64,000 nt of DNA from Peribolospora baueri (taxonomy: Eukaryota; Basidiomycota; Peribolosporomycetes; Peribolosporales; Peribolosporaceae): positions 62,001 to 126,000 of the forward strand of contig JAMDHS010000013.1 in assembly GCA_029717555.1 (NCBI GenBank). The letters run 5' to 3'. Shown here piece by piece: positions 32,921-44,938 of the stretch (within the stretch, counting starts at the first letter, position 1; the number at the start of each line of letters is the position of its first letter). Made by a program: the position numbers and the translations under genes. The notes beneath the pieces were generated by a model. The model did not search any database. It saw only the letters and a program-made list of their open reading frames with translations, and was not told the origin of the DNA.

Positions 32921-35097
32921 CTACAGACCCAGCTCATCCACATACGGGAGCGCGTAGACGTTACCGACAGCGACAGACGTAGGGCTCGACTTGAGCACCT
33001 TGTCGGCAGCCTGCAAAGAGAAGTTTGGAAAAGAAACAAAAAAAGATTGTCAGTACAAAAGGTCAACTGCAAGTCGGTAGTGACCCACGAGGAGGAGGTC
33101 CGGAAAAAGTATCCGACTCTCTTCTCACCTTGCTGACGGAGGCGGCGTCCACAGACTCAAGAGCCTGGAAAGTGCTCTCGACCGTCGCGATCTCACCCTT
33201 CTCCAGAAGCTGAAGACGGAAAGCCACGCCACGTACGACGATTGGTCAGTACAAGCCTGGGACTTAGGCGACGATTTAAGAAAGAACAACGATACTCTAC
33301 CTGAGCGGCAGCGAGCTCGACGCTCGTCGTCCTGCCCTCCAGCGCCGAGGCCGCGGCAAACTTGGCCTTGGCGACCGCCTTCTGGAGCTCTTCGGCCTTC
33401 ACACCACCGGCGACGTCCTTGAGGGCGCCGATGGCCGCCTTGACGATGTCCGAGACCTTGGAGGTGGGCGCCTCGACACGGACGCCGAAGAGACCGGCGT
33501 CAGAGAAGGACACGTTGAACGCCTGGGCGGAGGCGCCCTGAACGGATTCGGCCGCCTTGGACAGAGGGGAGAGGCCGCTTGACCACTTGACCGCCGCTTC
33601 ACCGCCGAGAATAGCGCGGAGGACGGCAAACTCGGGGTTGGTGGAGCTGGGGCCGCCGGGGAAAGCGAGGAGGTACTGGTCCTTGGGACCGGAGAAGGGA
33701 ATGCGCTGGTCGCCGCCGTGGTAAGCGGTGGAGCCCGAGGTGAGGCTGGAGGTGTTGGCCAGGCCGGCGAAGTGCTTCTCGACCAGACGGGACAAGTCGC
33801 TGCCGCTCATGCCGGAACCGAGAATGGCCACGTTCGACTTTGCGAAAGCAGCGTTGGCGAAGGAGACGACGCGGTCGAGGGTGAGGGGCGCAGAGGGGGA
33901 GGCGAACAGAGACGCACCAAGGCCGCGGCCGCGGTAAGCGGTTTGCGTCAAAGAGTCGAAGGCGAGGGTGGAAGCGTCATGGACGGCCTGCTCGTACTCG
34001 GCCTGAACCTGGGGAACGACGACCTCCTTGTACTCGTGCGGGAAGAACTTGGCCTGCGTCAGCTGCTGCCCGAGGATCTCGGCAAAGAAGGCCCTAGCAT
34101 AGCAAAAGGAGACGAGGGGCAGGTCATCAGCTTCTGCAACGGTCTCTTAGTGGTACAACGGCCGGAGAGCCGCCTAGCTGCCGAAGCAGTAGAGAGAAAC
34201 GGAGGATCGAACTCTACTCACTCATCGCCCTGCAAAAACTCGGCGGTGAGGAAGAGGTACTCCTTGGTGAGAGAGGCGGAAAGCACGCCTCCGTAGAGCT
34301 CCGTCTCACGGACGAGCCTGAGCGCCGACCGCCCCTCGGTGCTCTGAGGGTCCAGACGGGGATGGAAAAGGACGGATAGTGATCAACAAGAAGATCCAAT
34401 TTTTCGAGCGCGAGGAGATGTGCTTTCCGCACAGCGTTGCCAAGAACGTGCGAGAGCCACACCGGTGTTCGAACCGGGCAGGCAAGCACGAGCCGACCTG
34501 TCCATCCGAACCGGAACTCCTCCTTCCACAGTCTCCAGCAATGTGCTCACGCCCCCTTCCCCATTTGCGAGCGAGCGCTTACATCGATCTCAAGAAACAT
34601 GTCTGGACGTCCAGCGGCGCTCGCATGTCCGATCCTATCATCGTCACACGCCTCCCCTCCCAACCAGCCTAAAACCCGGACGATTCCCTTCCGGCCCCCG
34701 CCTGCCCTAGAAAACCTTTCCTCGGCCGGCGTCCCTCGCACCGACCGATCGCCCTCCCGACCTCCCCTACACGAGCTCAAGCGGCCCAAACCCGAGACGA
34801 CCCAAGTCCGACCACGCTACGCCCCCCCCCGCTCACCTTGAAGGCAAAGTTCTTGAGCACGTGCGCAGCGCCGGGGGCGGTCTCGTGCCTGGGGCCAGCC
34901 TTGACGGCGACGGTGATGGTGGAGGTGGGCGCGGCGGGGGCGGCAGCGTCGGAGGCGGAGGCGACGGCGAGGCGGAGACCTCCGGGCCCGGATTGGGCCG
35001 TGAAGGCACGTCGGCCGGCGAGGACGCTAGCCGGGGAAGCGGCGGCGGCGGCGCGGAGGGCGCGGGCGCGAGCGGAGGAGAGGAAGGTGAGGGCCAT
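32921..35097 (-). CDS. QCR2: Cytochrome b-c1 complex subunit 2 (core protein 2)
   Basis: This is a core subunit of respiratory complex III on the matrix side of the inner mitochondrial membrane, related to processing peptidases but inactive. Exons (5' to 3') are 34837-35097, 34222-34343, 33301-34093, 33129-33209 and 32921-33010, 448 residues. The Ala/Arg N-terminus (MALTFLSSARARALRAAAAA) is a presequence. The M16 fold shows ALRLVRETELYGGVLSASLT, AFFAEILGQQLTQAKFFPHE, FAVLRAILGGEAAVKW, and C-terminal SSPTSVAVGNVYALPYVDEL, a QCR2 hallmark. No HXXEH zinc motif is present, as expected. The first intron is 493 bases, five times longer than most here. Start is the first in-frame ATG. Confidence 0.93.
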
Positions 35098-35538
35098 GGG
35101 TGGGTGGGGGCGAAGAGGGGAGAACGAGGAAAGGGGGGCAAGGCGAAGGTGAAGCGGTAAGAGTAATCGGCGGGACGCGATTCGAAGGCCGTGAAGGATT
35201 GCCCATGGACGAGGCGGGCGAACCGGTCGGGCCCATCTCCCAAGGGCAGGCGTGGGAACCTCGGACTAACCCTAACCACATCCGATCAGTGCCGGCTTGG
35301 GCCGGGACCCGGACGAGAGTCGACGGAATGGCGGGCGAGAAGAGAAAGCACACGGACATCAGTGTAATAATGGATCTCGACAGATTAAGGCGAGAGCGGG
35401 AATGTAGGTACAGAAAGAAGAGGTGGGACACACAGAACACAAAGTTCGACGGAGCCGGCTTTCATCCGGAAAGCAAGAAGGGTTATAACGAACGGACTAA
35501 AACGGACAGGCAGGATTCTCGTCCACCGGGAAGGGCGT
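35098..35538. promoter_or_regulatory. QCR2 upstream region
   Basis: This 441-base stretch between the QCR2 start and the end of FAA1 (same strand) is presumably the QCR2 promoter. No gene is seen. Confidence 0.35.
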
Positions 35539-38429
35539 CTACGACTTGTAAGCGGACGCGATCTCGTCCCTGCAGAGGAGAACGGGGTAAGGTGCAGATA
35601 TCGGCGTTTGTCAGCGCCGTGCTCGCTCGACGCCGCCCAAGGGGCACAACAACACTCACTTGAACTTCTGCTCGATGGGCTTCCTCTGCAGCTTTTGGGC
35701 TGGCATCAACCGAGCGGACGAGACCAAGGGTGATCAGCAACGCGGTATAAAGACGCCTCCTTTTTCATCGAGCGAGCACGAAACCTCACCAGCGGTGACC
35801 GGAAGCTCTTCGTGAGTCAGGATGACGTTCTGGAGGCGCTCGAGAGGCTTGAAGCTGAAGGTGTGGAAGGAAATGGGGAAGTCGATCGGAGCGGCGGTCA
35901 GTGAAAAAGAAAAAGAAAAAGAAAAAGAAAGAAACAGGAGGAGAAGACCACAGGGACGGAATGCAAGCGGACGCTCACCCAGCCTTGGCGCCGGCGGCGT
36001 TCGTCTCCTTCAGCACCGCCGCCCTGACCTTGGGGTTAGCAGTGAGGCTCTTGAGCTCCTCATGCTTTGCGTCCGCATTCGGAAGGATGTCCTTGTCGGC
36101 GAGGTACGCTCGCAAGTTGGCCTCGTGAGGGAAGATGATAGCGATGGGCTGCTTGGCGTCCGAGTTGGCGTACACGCAGATATTGCTCACCAGCGGGCAC
36201 GACTTGTACGTTGATTCGAGCCGCTCCAGTGCGATGTACTACGGGTAGTAGGGCGCCGAGAAAAGAAATCGTAAGAGCCCGCCCTCAACGGGACAAGAGA
36301 CGAAAAAAGGGGCGGCGGCCGTGTGGGGTGACTCACCTCTCCTCCACTGAGCTTGACGAGGTTCTTGACCCTATCAATAACGCTCAGCGTCCCGTCCTTG
36401 TTCCACTGTCCGACATCGCCCGTGATGAGCCAGCCGTCCTCGGTGATGGCCTCCTCGGTGAGGTCCTCCCGCTTGAAATAACCCTTCGTGACGGAAGGGC
36501 CACGGATGAGGATCTCGCCCTGCGGAGGGTTGTTCGTGGAAAGGTAGCCCGCGTCGGCGACGTCGCGCAGCTTAATCTCAATCGAAGGGACGGGCACGCC
36601 GACGGGACCGCTGACAGAGAAAAGAGAAACGGGTCAAGATGAACATCTGAGGAACTTCGCAACCTCGGAGGGCATCCAGAACGGCACAGCACGCACTATG
36701 ACAGGAACTCCGGGGTAAGAATGGCGCACATTCTGCGGACGCGAAGAAAGGGGCGATCGATACAGTGAGCGAGAGCGTCTTTGAGAGGAACACCAAAAGG
36801 CGAAGGAGCGACGTCCCAAAGTGTATCGCAAGTTCGGACTCACCCGCAGCTCTCGGTCATGCCGTAGCCCTGCAACATGGTGACGAGGGAGAGGTCGAGG
36901 AACTCTTGCGTGTCGCGGCTGATGGGCGCGCCTCCGGAGAGGGCGTAACGGAGCCTTCCACCGGTCTGGTTCTTTACGGCAGAGAAGACGACAGAGTCGA
37001 CGACGTTGCTCAAGATGGGCACCGAGTTGCGCTTGACGGACAGGGCGCCGTTGAAGATGGTCTTCTTCAGCGATCCGCCCGCATTGACCTTGCCAATGAT
37101 ACCTTTCCTGATGAGCTCCCAAACGGCGGGGACTCCGACCATGATCGAAGGGCGGAGGGCGCGGATGTCGCCGACGCAGTTGCGCACGCTCGCGTCGGTC
37201 AACGTCTTTACTTTTCCAAAGCCGAGCGTGATGCCGACGTACGTCATGACACACTCGACGATGAACTCGAGGATGTGAGCGAGCGGGAGATAGGCCAGGT
37301 AGGTGTCGTCCGTAGTGAGGAGGTGGCCGAGAAGGAGAACGACGGAGGCGACTGCATCCGACCAAAGAGGGAAACAACGACACGGATCTCGAGTGAGTGC
37401 TGGGTGATGGGCCAAGCGTGCGGCCATTGCTAGAAAAGACGACTGACCAGCGGAGGTTAGGTTCTTGTGCGTGAGAATGACGCCCTTGGGGGCGCCCGTG
37501 GAGCCGCTGGTGTACATGATGCAGCAAACGTCGTCCGCGGTGGGCGGATCAAAGTCCACAGGGTTCTCCTTACCGACTGCACGCAGCTCGTCCAAGCTGC
37601 GGACGTCGAGGTCGGGACGAGCGGCCTTGAGCTTGTCAACAGTGCCTTCGGAGGGAGTGCCATCGTAAACGACAAGCTTGACAGTAGGCGTCTGACCGAT
37701 GACCTTGGTGAGCATGGGGAGCAGCTCGGAGTTGGTGAACACGCCCACCACGTCGGGCTCGGCAAGCGAGTGCTGAAGGCCCTCCTCGCCCAGAGTGTCG
37801 TAGGCGGTACAGATGGGGATGGTCTGAGCGATGCAGCCTGGACGGGTGGTCAAAAGAGGGACTGTATGTCAAGAAAAGAAGGCGCACGCGAGCGAACAAG
37901 AAGGCTGGGGGCGCAAAACCTACTCTGTGCCATCAGTTGCCAGTTGACGCTGCAATTTGCAGGGGAAAGCGGACGTAACACGTCATCCTCTGCGCGAGCT
38001 GAGTTGGGACGAGGTCACTCACCCGGTGGCCGAATAGATGTTGAACCGAGTCTCCCTACCGAGGCCAAGCGCCTTGAGGCCCGAGCCAACGATCTTCATC
38101 TGCTCCATAAACTCGGAGTAGGTCCAGTAACGGTACTCGCTGAGCTCGTAGAACTGCCACGTCTTCTTCTCCTTGGACTCCTTGCCGTTGACGCGCTTAA
38201 TGACGTCCTTCACCTCCTCGTGCACCTTGATCGTCTCGCGCCAGCCCACCATGGGCTTGTTGGGGTACCTGTTGGCGGCGACGCGCACGACGTCGTGGAT
38301 GGTCGTGACACCCTCTTCGGGGGAGTCGATGAGCTTTTCGGGGCTGCAGAAGGCGCGGCGGGGCCTGGTCTCGCCCTTGACGGCCTCGCCAGGCACTTCG
38401 ACCGATGCCGAGCGAGAGGTCGGGGCCAT
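35539..38429 (-). CDS. FAA1: Long-chain fatty acid-CoA ligase
   Basis: The enzyme activates fatty acids to acyl-CoA via an acyl-adenylate, at ER, lipid droplet or plasma membrane. ATG 38429 opens MAPTSRSASVEVPGEAVKG. Exons include 38023-38429, 37924-37949 (26 bases, VNWQLMAQ), 37448-37837 and 36844-37351, then smaller ones, with a last exon 35539-35569. Motifs in order are the ATP/AMP signature YTSGSTGAPKGVILTH, YLAYLPLAHILEFIVE, YALSGGAPISRDTQEFLD, QGYGMTESCG, GPVGVPVPSIEIKL, GEILIRGPSVTKGYF and DGWLITGDVGQWNKDGTLS. DRVKNLVKLSGGEYIALERL closes the core. The ORF seems to stop at KFK (35656), but AA|gtgagt there is a donor. Splicing adds KDEIASAYKS and stop, a normal family C-terminus. Identity is secure. 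Confidence 0.95.
35903..35934. repeat. (GAAAAA)n microsatellite in a FAA1 intron
   Basis: About five GAAAAA/GAAA units on the plus strand, read as TTTTTC on the coding strand, lie in the intron before the FKPLERLQNV exon. Confidence 0.7.
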
Positions 38430-39736
38430 GGTGAAGCTTTGAAAGGGTGGGCGGGCTCAAAGGGTGGGGGCAGGAGGAAGGGCCTTGGAGGAGGCGGGAG
38501 AAGGGGGTTGTGATGACGATGAGCTACTGTAAGTACGAGTTGCGTTGCGTTGCGTCTGCGTCTGCGTCGGCGTCTATGTCGTCCTCTCGCCGATGGCGTC
38601 GCTCACCTCGGAGGCTGCTGCGGCGGCAATTCGATCGGGTGGGGAAAGGTTGGCTTGCTTGATCGACGGCGCTGACGACAGGCGTGAAGGAGAGAGGACG
38701 AAGGGGGGGATGAGGGGTGGCGACGGAGCGGGTGGACGGTGGTGGTGGCGGTGGTGGTGCGAGCAAGGAAGCGGACGAGCGATTTACTTATTATTTATTT
38801 CCTCCTTGTGCGAGCTCGAGAGGGAGAGAGAGCCAGGCGGGGCGCACAAGCTAGAAAAGCGGAAGCAGCCACTCTCGCCTGGCCTCGACGGCGCCGCGCA
38901 GACAGACGTAGACAGACGTGCCCCCGTTTCACCTTCACCTTCACCTTCACCTTTTGTTCACGTCCTACGCTCGCACTCGCACTCGCACACCCTCCTGCGT
39001 CGCCTGCTGCTGTTCGCTCGACCCTCGCCGTCGCTCTCATCGCCCCGACACAACGCGTTTCATTCCACCTCTTCCCGAGCAGCCACAGCACACACGGCCG
39101 CGACCGGGGCCGTCGATGGATAGAGGCGTCGACGGCGACGCTCGACGGTCGGGAAACAGACGGAGCTCAAGCTGGCTGCCCAGCGAGTGCGGACGGCCGT
39201 GCCGTCGCCGGGTCGATCCGACGGACGGACGGACGGACGGAGGGGCGCTCGTGCGACGCTGGCGCCGTGCGGGGTTGCGTACGGCCAGGAAAGGGAAGGG
39301 GGCTGCGATGGACGGTGGAGGGCAGAAGGTGGAGACGAGGTGGGGAAGCCACGCTACGTGCTCCGATCCTTGAGCCATTCGTTCTCTCGTCGCCACTACT
39401 GCCTTTGTTGCCCTCGCCCTAATAATAAGGTGGGACGCCACCCGCTCGCTCAGCGCTCGCTCGGGCAACCTGTGCCGGTTATCACATGCTTCCACGCGCG
39501 CCTGCTTGCCAGTGATTCGAATCGCAATGTCCGTTCCATTCCATTCGCCGTCGTCGCCGCTGTCCAACGCAGAGCTACGGCACACATATACAACCAGTCC
39601 ACCCTGTCTGAGCTAAATCCCACATCTCAACCTTGTCCACCGACTCTTCTTCCCGTTGACACAAGCACAAACGACACGACACGACAGCTCTCATGCCCCC
39701 CACAGTCCCAGCTAGCGTCCACGCGTTCCAGCGCGC
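38430..39736. promoter_or_regulatory. Long upstream region of FAA1 with simple repeats
   Basis: These 1.3 kb lie between the FAA1 start and the aminopeptidase 3' end (both minus strand). There are short microsatellites: TTGCG/TCTGCG units at 38538-38575, (TTCACC)n at 38928-38953 and (GGAC)n at 39221-39241. Several frames are open but repeat-driven. Probable FAA1 promoter and leader. No gene is called. Confidence 0.35.
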
Positions 39737-40128
39737 TCATACGCTGAAGCCGGCCACTTCGAGTAGTGTGGACAGCTGAAGATCGGAGCGAGGCCGTGAT
39801 AAGCGGGCATGGCATTGGGTAGAGCGTCATCAGCCAGGACGATCTCTTAACGGAACGAACGTGGCCCGAAGGAGAAGAACACGATCCGGCGACCCCACGC
39901 GTTACTCACCACCACCTTGGTAATGGACTTAACCTGACCGACATCGTATCCCCTCCGGTCCGACACGTCCCCAGTGTTGTGATACATTGGATCCGCGACC
40001 GCCCCGTTGCGCTCAAACACCCACGTCGACGGGAAGCCTTGCTCGATGAACGACTGGTGGTCCGAGCAGCAGGCGTGGGTGTAGCCCACTACGAGCTCGG
40101 GCGACTGGAGCGCGAGAGGGGAAAGCGG

Positions 40129-40162
<34 letters not shown>

Positions 40163-42128
40163 AAGAAAGAGGCGTAAATAGACGAGTGGAGCGAGGCCAA
40201 GAGAGGAGAGACGACTCACGTATAGAGTGGAAATATTCTGCACGAGATCCGTCTGCCATGATCGGCGTGAAGATGGGAAGGACCTCGGTTCAGCAAAGCC
40301 AGGCGACCGCACGAACTAAATGTCGCCAACCCATTTCTCCAGTCACTCACTGCGACCTGTGTACCGATCTTGTCAGGGAAGCCGATTTGGAGACTGTCTC
40401 GTCCACACACGCACACGGATGGAGATGGAAAAAGTCAGGCCACGCCAAGATCGGTCTGATGGACAGATGGACGCCGGAGGATACGATGGAGGAGCCCGCC
40501 GGACAGTATGAAAACTAGACTCACGGCTCGTCGGGGTGATGATATGCGAGCATCTGTGGAGGTGCGTTCATGGCAAGTGCGCAAAGATCGTCAACTATCC
40601 ACCTCTCACAAGGCCTCGAACCCGACTCATCCCCCGCACTACCCCCAACTCACATCAGCTTGAATCTGCAACGTAATGTTCGCTCCCTTGTCTCGCAACT
40701 GACGCGCATATGCCTTGGAACCGAGAAGGCCTTGTTCCTCGCCTGCAAAGGCGACAAGTTCGACGGAGCGGCGGAAGTCGACACCCCATTCTGCGATTAC
40801 TCGGGCAATGGAAAGAAGCATGGAGGTGCCCGATGCATCGTCGTCCGCGCTGTCGAATGCGAAAGGCAAAGTCCGAGCGGTTAATCAACCCTGTTTGGAT
40901 TTCCTACACCGAACGGGCTCCAAACACGAGCTCGGGGAGCTCGGATCAAGAACTCACCCCGGAGCACGCGTGTACCCAAAGCTACCACGCGAGTCGTAAT
41001 GCCCGCTGATGATGACCGTCGCGTTCGGCTCTACAGATCCCTCGTACCGACAGATGACGTTGGGAGCAAAGTGAGGCAGGAAGTCTTCAAGGCGACAGGC
41101 TGCTCCTGAACTTTCGATCTCGGCTAGTGCGATAAAGAAGGAAAAGAAGGGAGGGGGGGGGGGCATGAAGGAGACTCTCAGTGAGCCGAGCAAGGCAATC
41201 GGGTTACTTTGACATGCAATCGCTCACCCTTGATCCACCTGGCGGCCACTTGCGCGCCCTCGGAGTAAGACTGTCTGCTCTCGATCGGGCTGTCCGACCT
41301 CTCTCCCGTGAGCCACTTGATGTCCGCTTCAAAGTACTCCTCACGCAGCGTCGATCCAATGATATCGATGAGGGGGTCAAAGCGGAGATCCTTTAGAAGG
41401 TGGCTCAGGTGGCGCTCGTGCTCGGGCAGGTCGTCGTGGTCTCCTCCGCCCGTGGACTGAGGCAGAGGTAGAGGAGAGGAAGAGATGGCGACAACCTCGG
41501 TGAAGCGAGGAAAGCGCTCGGAGCGCATTAGACGGTGGAGACCGGCGGGAGAGGCTGCGATAACGACAGATCGCTCCGAGGCCCAAACCATCTGCGCCGA
41601 AGAGTCGTCCGTCTCAGAACCACCTTTGGCGACGATGAAGGGCAGCTGGGCGAATCCTGCCCGAACGCGGGGCCGCACACCACCCACTGGAGCCATGTCA
41701 TCGAGTGCGGCAAGCACTTGCTCTCCCCACGGCCTCTCGTCGTTCGGCTTGATGTGCTCCTCTACAACCGACTCTTCGAGATAGAACATCTGCCGATTGT
41801 CATGTGCGGCCAAATCGACCAAAGGAAGGTTCCATCCCACGACCACGCCATCTCCCTTCTCTCCCTCCGAAACAATCAAGTCAGACGGGCAAGGCGGAGT
41901 ATAGGAGAAGACGGAAACGCCGCCTGTACCGAAAGTGCCGTGGAAGGAGGCGCATTCGGGTCGAGACAAGGAGCGTGGATGACGTCGGGTGAAGAGGATG
42001 GTGGACTGGTCCGCACGCGGCAAGGAAAGCGGAGAGGGTGAGGCGGAAGGCAAAGGCTGAGGGGCAGCCGAAGCGCCGGCCAGGCCGGAGAGGAGCAGGC
42101 CGAGAAACACTTTGCTAGTTGAAGGCAT
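39737..42128 (-). CDS. Secreted zinc aminopeptidase, M28 family
   Basis: This co-catalytic zinc exopeptidase is likely secreted or vacuolar. Exons (5' to 3') are 41228-42128, 40958-41123, 40654-40849, 40525-40553, 40357-40393, 40220-40252, 39910-40104 and 39737-39775, 531 residues. The N-terminus has a signal peptide ([19 protein letters not shown]). A 280-residue prodomain-like region follows. The M28 domain shows [15 protein letters not shown] (His-Asp), [13 protein letters not shown] (bridging Asp), [13 protein letters not shown] (catalytic Glu-Glu), and [19 protein letters not shown] then MYHNTGDV (last ligands). The final exon, [12 protein letters not shown], is separate and easily missed: the preceding exon reads on past its donor into nonsense. 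Three middle exons are only 29-37 bases. The family is secure, the substrate unknown. Confidence 0.9.
40129..40160. repeat. Poly-A tract, 32 bases, in an intron
   Basis: 32 consecutive A on the plus strand form a T32 tract on the coding strand, in the intron between exons 6 and 7 of the M28 gene. It is followed by GAAA units. Confidence 0.9.
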
Positions 42129-43467
42129 GCCCGGCAGGTGGTGGGTGTGAAGGAACAGTGAGCGACGCTTGCTCCCATCCCCGGATCACTATCGCTCGCT
42201 CCAGACGGCCGCAGCGGGCGCGACGTTATATCAGCATAGCCCTTCTTTGATCTTACCCCGCACACGACGATCTGTCCTTCACCTGGTTTCATGTGCAACG
42301 TGCTCCTTCCAGACTTGCGCCTTCTGGGATAGGCCAAGTTTTCGTAGTCATCCAACTTGCAGCAAACGACGAGTTCACCGACGCTGTCACTCGAGCTGTG
42401 AGCGGCCTCCTCAGCGCTGACGAGGCGGCGATGGCGTGCTAACTGACCTCTTGGATCTCGTCAAGAGGCTCAAAACATCACCAGGAAGCATGGATTGTGT
42501 GATTCGCAGCCTTATTGACCATCTACTAACGTTGTCCTGTAAGGCATGTCCACAGCATGGGGCTGGATGAAAATCTGCGAGGCCAACCACCGACAACCAT
42601 CAAGTTGAAGACGGCTTCGCTGTGAGAAAGTGGGCCAGACGCATCTCGCCGTTGGCAGTACTCGCGCACTCTGGTTGAAGCTCAAGAACATCGGTGCTGA
42701 CACAATCCCGCGCTCATCGGCTCCGGTGCAGGAAGAGCTTCAAGACGTAATGGTCGAGGACAATGAGTTGACGAGGAAATTCGTCGACAGGGCCAGGCAA
42801 CTCATGGGCACAACGACCTCGGAGGTGGGCAGTCGGATGAAGGCTTTCCTTATCTCCTACTCAGCAAGATAGGATATGTTCCCTTTGATTAGTACTTGCT
42901 TCGTCGGTAACGACTATCTAAGACGTTGGTGGAGGTATTCTAGTCCTCTTCCTCCTTCCCCGCTTTGACCTGTCATCCTGAGTCCCACACATGTTCTGAC
43001 TTCCCCACGTGTAGTAGTGGCGCGCAGTGAGCTTTGGAAGGCACTGCAGTATTGATAAATCGATTATCGGAGTCGGCCTGAAGTCTTGCTTGGCGTCTCT
43101 CATGTTGGTGACTGAGGATTGAACAATAAGAAGTGGACGAGAGGGCCGGCGTCACTTTCTTCCCCTCTTCACTCAGTTTGTAAACGACGTAGTACGCCCC
43201 ATCCAAATGGGTCATGAACTCTGCAACATGTAGTGAACCGACGTGTAACGTTGCCGAATCTGACTGCGCACTTCGCTGCCTCCAAGGTGAACAGACCTAT
43301 CCTGAGTGACTACCGGGCAGTCATAACATTTGAAAGCCTCGCGCGAGGAAGCATCCCCAGATTCTACGAAGGTCGGCCATAATCGTAAGCCGATGTAAAA
43401 GTACAGAGGCCAAAATGGGCCAGCACGAATGGGAAATGGAAAGAATTCTGGACGGACGACGAAGGTC
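42129..43467. other. Intergenic with unexplained open pieces
   Basis: This 1.34 kb stretch lies between the aminopeptidase start and BUD23 end. Minus-strand pieces look protein-like. One at 42259-42443 (SVGELVVCCKLDDYENLAYP then RRRKSGRSTLHMKPGEGQ) lies between a cagttag acceptor and a gtaaga donor. Another at 42973-43215 begins MTHLDGAYYVVYKLSEEGKK. A plus-strand frame at 42630-42872 contains LQDVMVEDNELTRKFVDRAR. None can be joined into a convincing gene. They may be remnants or small unknown genes. Confidence 0.3.
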
Positions 43468-44636
43468 TCAGAACGCCGTCTTGCGCTTCCGACCGGTGTA
43501 GGCCGAGTCTCGCGGGACCTAGCAAGGGCAGACAAGCGAGGGCCGTAAGCGACCGAGGAGTGCACGGAGGACGACAACGTTTGGAATGGGCGGAAGAGAG
43601 AGCTCACCTCCTTGCCCTTTTTCCGGTACAGTTCCTTCTTCCTCAGAATCCAGTCTCGGTCCTTGCCTCCGCCCTTGCGCTTCGCCTTTTCTGCTCGAAC
43701 CTTTTCCCTCCTCCGCTTGTTCTCAAACCTGACCGCATCCATCTGTGTCTCATCGTCCACGCCTAATCTACCGCCGCCCACCGTCTCGCCTTCCTGAAGA
43801 GCTCTCGGTACCTCCATCTTCCGTGCCTGTGGACCCTGCCCGCCGACCATGAGGACGAGGTAGAACTTCTTCGCTTTCTTCGAATTGGGATAGTCTACCA
43901 CCAGTCCTCCGCTAAAGCCGGCCTTGATGGCAAAGCTCATGATGAACTTTACCTGTTCGTCTGACTCGGGATAGAACTGGAAGACGGCTCGAGCGCCGAG
44001 CGAGAGGGAGGAGTAGAGAGTGGTGAAGAAGGTGGCCAGGCGTGCGGCCGGGGAATGGGAGGATGCGTCGGCATTGCATAGCCATTGGAGGACGGAAATG
44101 CTGATTGAAAATAAAAAAAAGGAGTCGAGCGATAGATCAACGCACGATCCTGCGTTCCTTCCACAAGGGGAGTCAGCTCACCTAATGGCCCCGTCGAACG
44201 CTCCCGCCCTCCAAAAGCATCCTTGTCCAATATCTCCCCAAACAAGGTCTCCATCCACCTCCCTCTCAAGCGCAACTTCAAGCATTGAAGGTGCGATATC
44301 GACGCCCACCCACTCGTGACCATACTCCGAGATGATCTCACCCGAAAGACCGGATCCACAGCCGATATCGAGGAGGAGGGAGGGGCGGTCCTCAGGAAGG
44401 CAGAGGAGTTCGAGCGCTCGGTGGGTCATTTCAGACTGGATATTTTGGATGCGGGTGCTAAAATGGTCATGTTCGAAGGGAAGCACGCACAAAGACGTCC
44501 AGTTCGGGCTGGTGAGCTTCGTTGTCAAATCAAGCAAGGACACGCTCCCCATGCACGCTTACTTAGAGGTATACTTTTGCGCCTCGGAGTCGCCATAGAA
44601 AATCTCCGGAGGAGCCTTATGCTCTGGTCGCGACAT
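43468..44636 (-). CDS. BUD23: 18S rRNA (guanine-N7) methyltransferase Bud23
   Basis: Bud23 methylates G1575 (yeast numbering) of 18S rRNA during 40S maturation, with Trm112 as partner. Exons (5' to 3') are 44563-44636, 44182-44457, 43608-44100 and 43468-43518, 297 residues (yeast 275). It opens MSRPEHKAPPEIFYGDSEAQ. The SAM-binding motif is LLLDIGCGSGLSGE, followed by EWVGVDIAPSMLEVA and DGAISISVLQWLCNA. Then come GFSGGLVVDYPNSKKAKKFY and LVLMVGG. The basic tail DRDWILRKKELYRKKGKE continues after a 89-base intron as VPRDSAYTGRKRKTAF, the usual Bud23 nuclear-targeting end. Together with IMP4 it is one of two 40S-assembly genes in the window. Identity is secure. Confidence 0.95.
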
Positions 44637-44938
44637 GATGGGCCGGTGAGGCGATGGCGTGGAGAGGAAAGGAGAGGTAAATGGGGGGAGGGGGGTTAAA
44701 GTGACGGGTATGCACAGAAGCTGAGATGGGCTGTCGGGACGGAGGGAGGAAGAAGCCAAACGCTGCGGCAACGTCCATGTGAGGCTGACCGTGAGCACAT
44801 GCGGAGCCGATCCTTCTTTGTCTCACCACCACCATCAGCCACAGGACAATTGTTTCCCTTTCCCTTCTCCTAGAGACGCTGTCTATTTCATTGGGCCCCT
44901 CCACGTCTCCCTCCAGGATCATCCTCACACCTCCCACC
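44637..44938. promoter_or_regulatory. Divergent promoter, BUD23 and FOL2
   Basis: Starts on opposite strands are 302 bases apart. The plus-side half is CT/CA-rich. No TATA box is obvious. Confidence 0.4.

Noticed and set aside
37467-38513. A 348-codon plus-strand frame over FAA1
   Set aside because: Antisense shadow of the well-supported acyl-CoA ligase exons. It has no domain and spans their introns.
38530-39730. Several 150-220-codon frames upstream of FAA1
   Set aside because: They are driven by microsatellites (TTCACC, GGAC, TTGCG). Frames are open on both strands, with no protein-like pattern.
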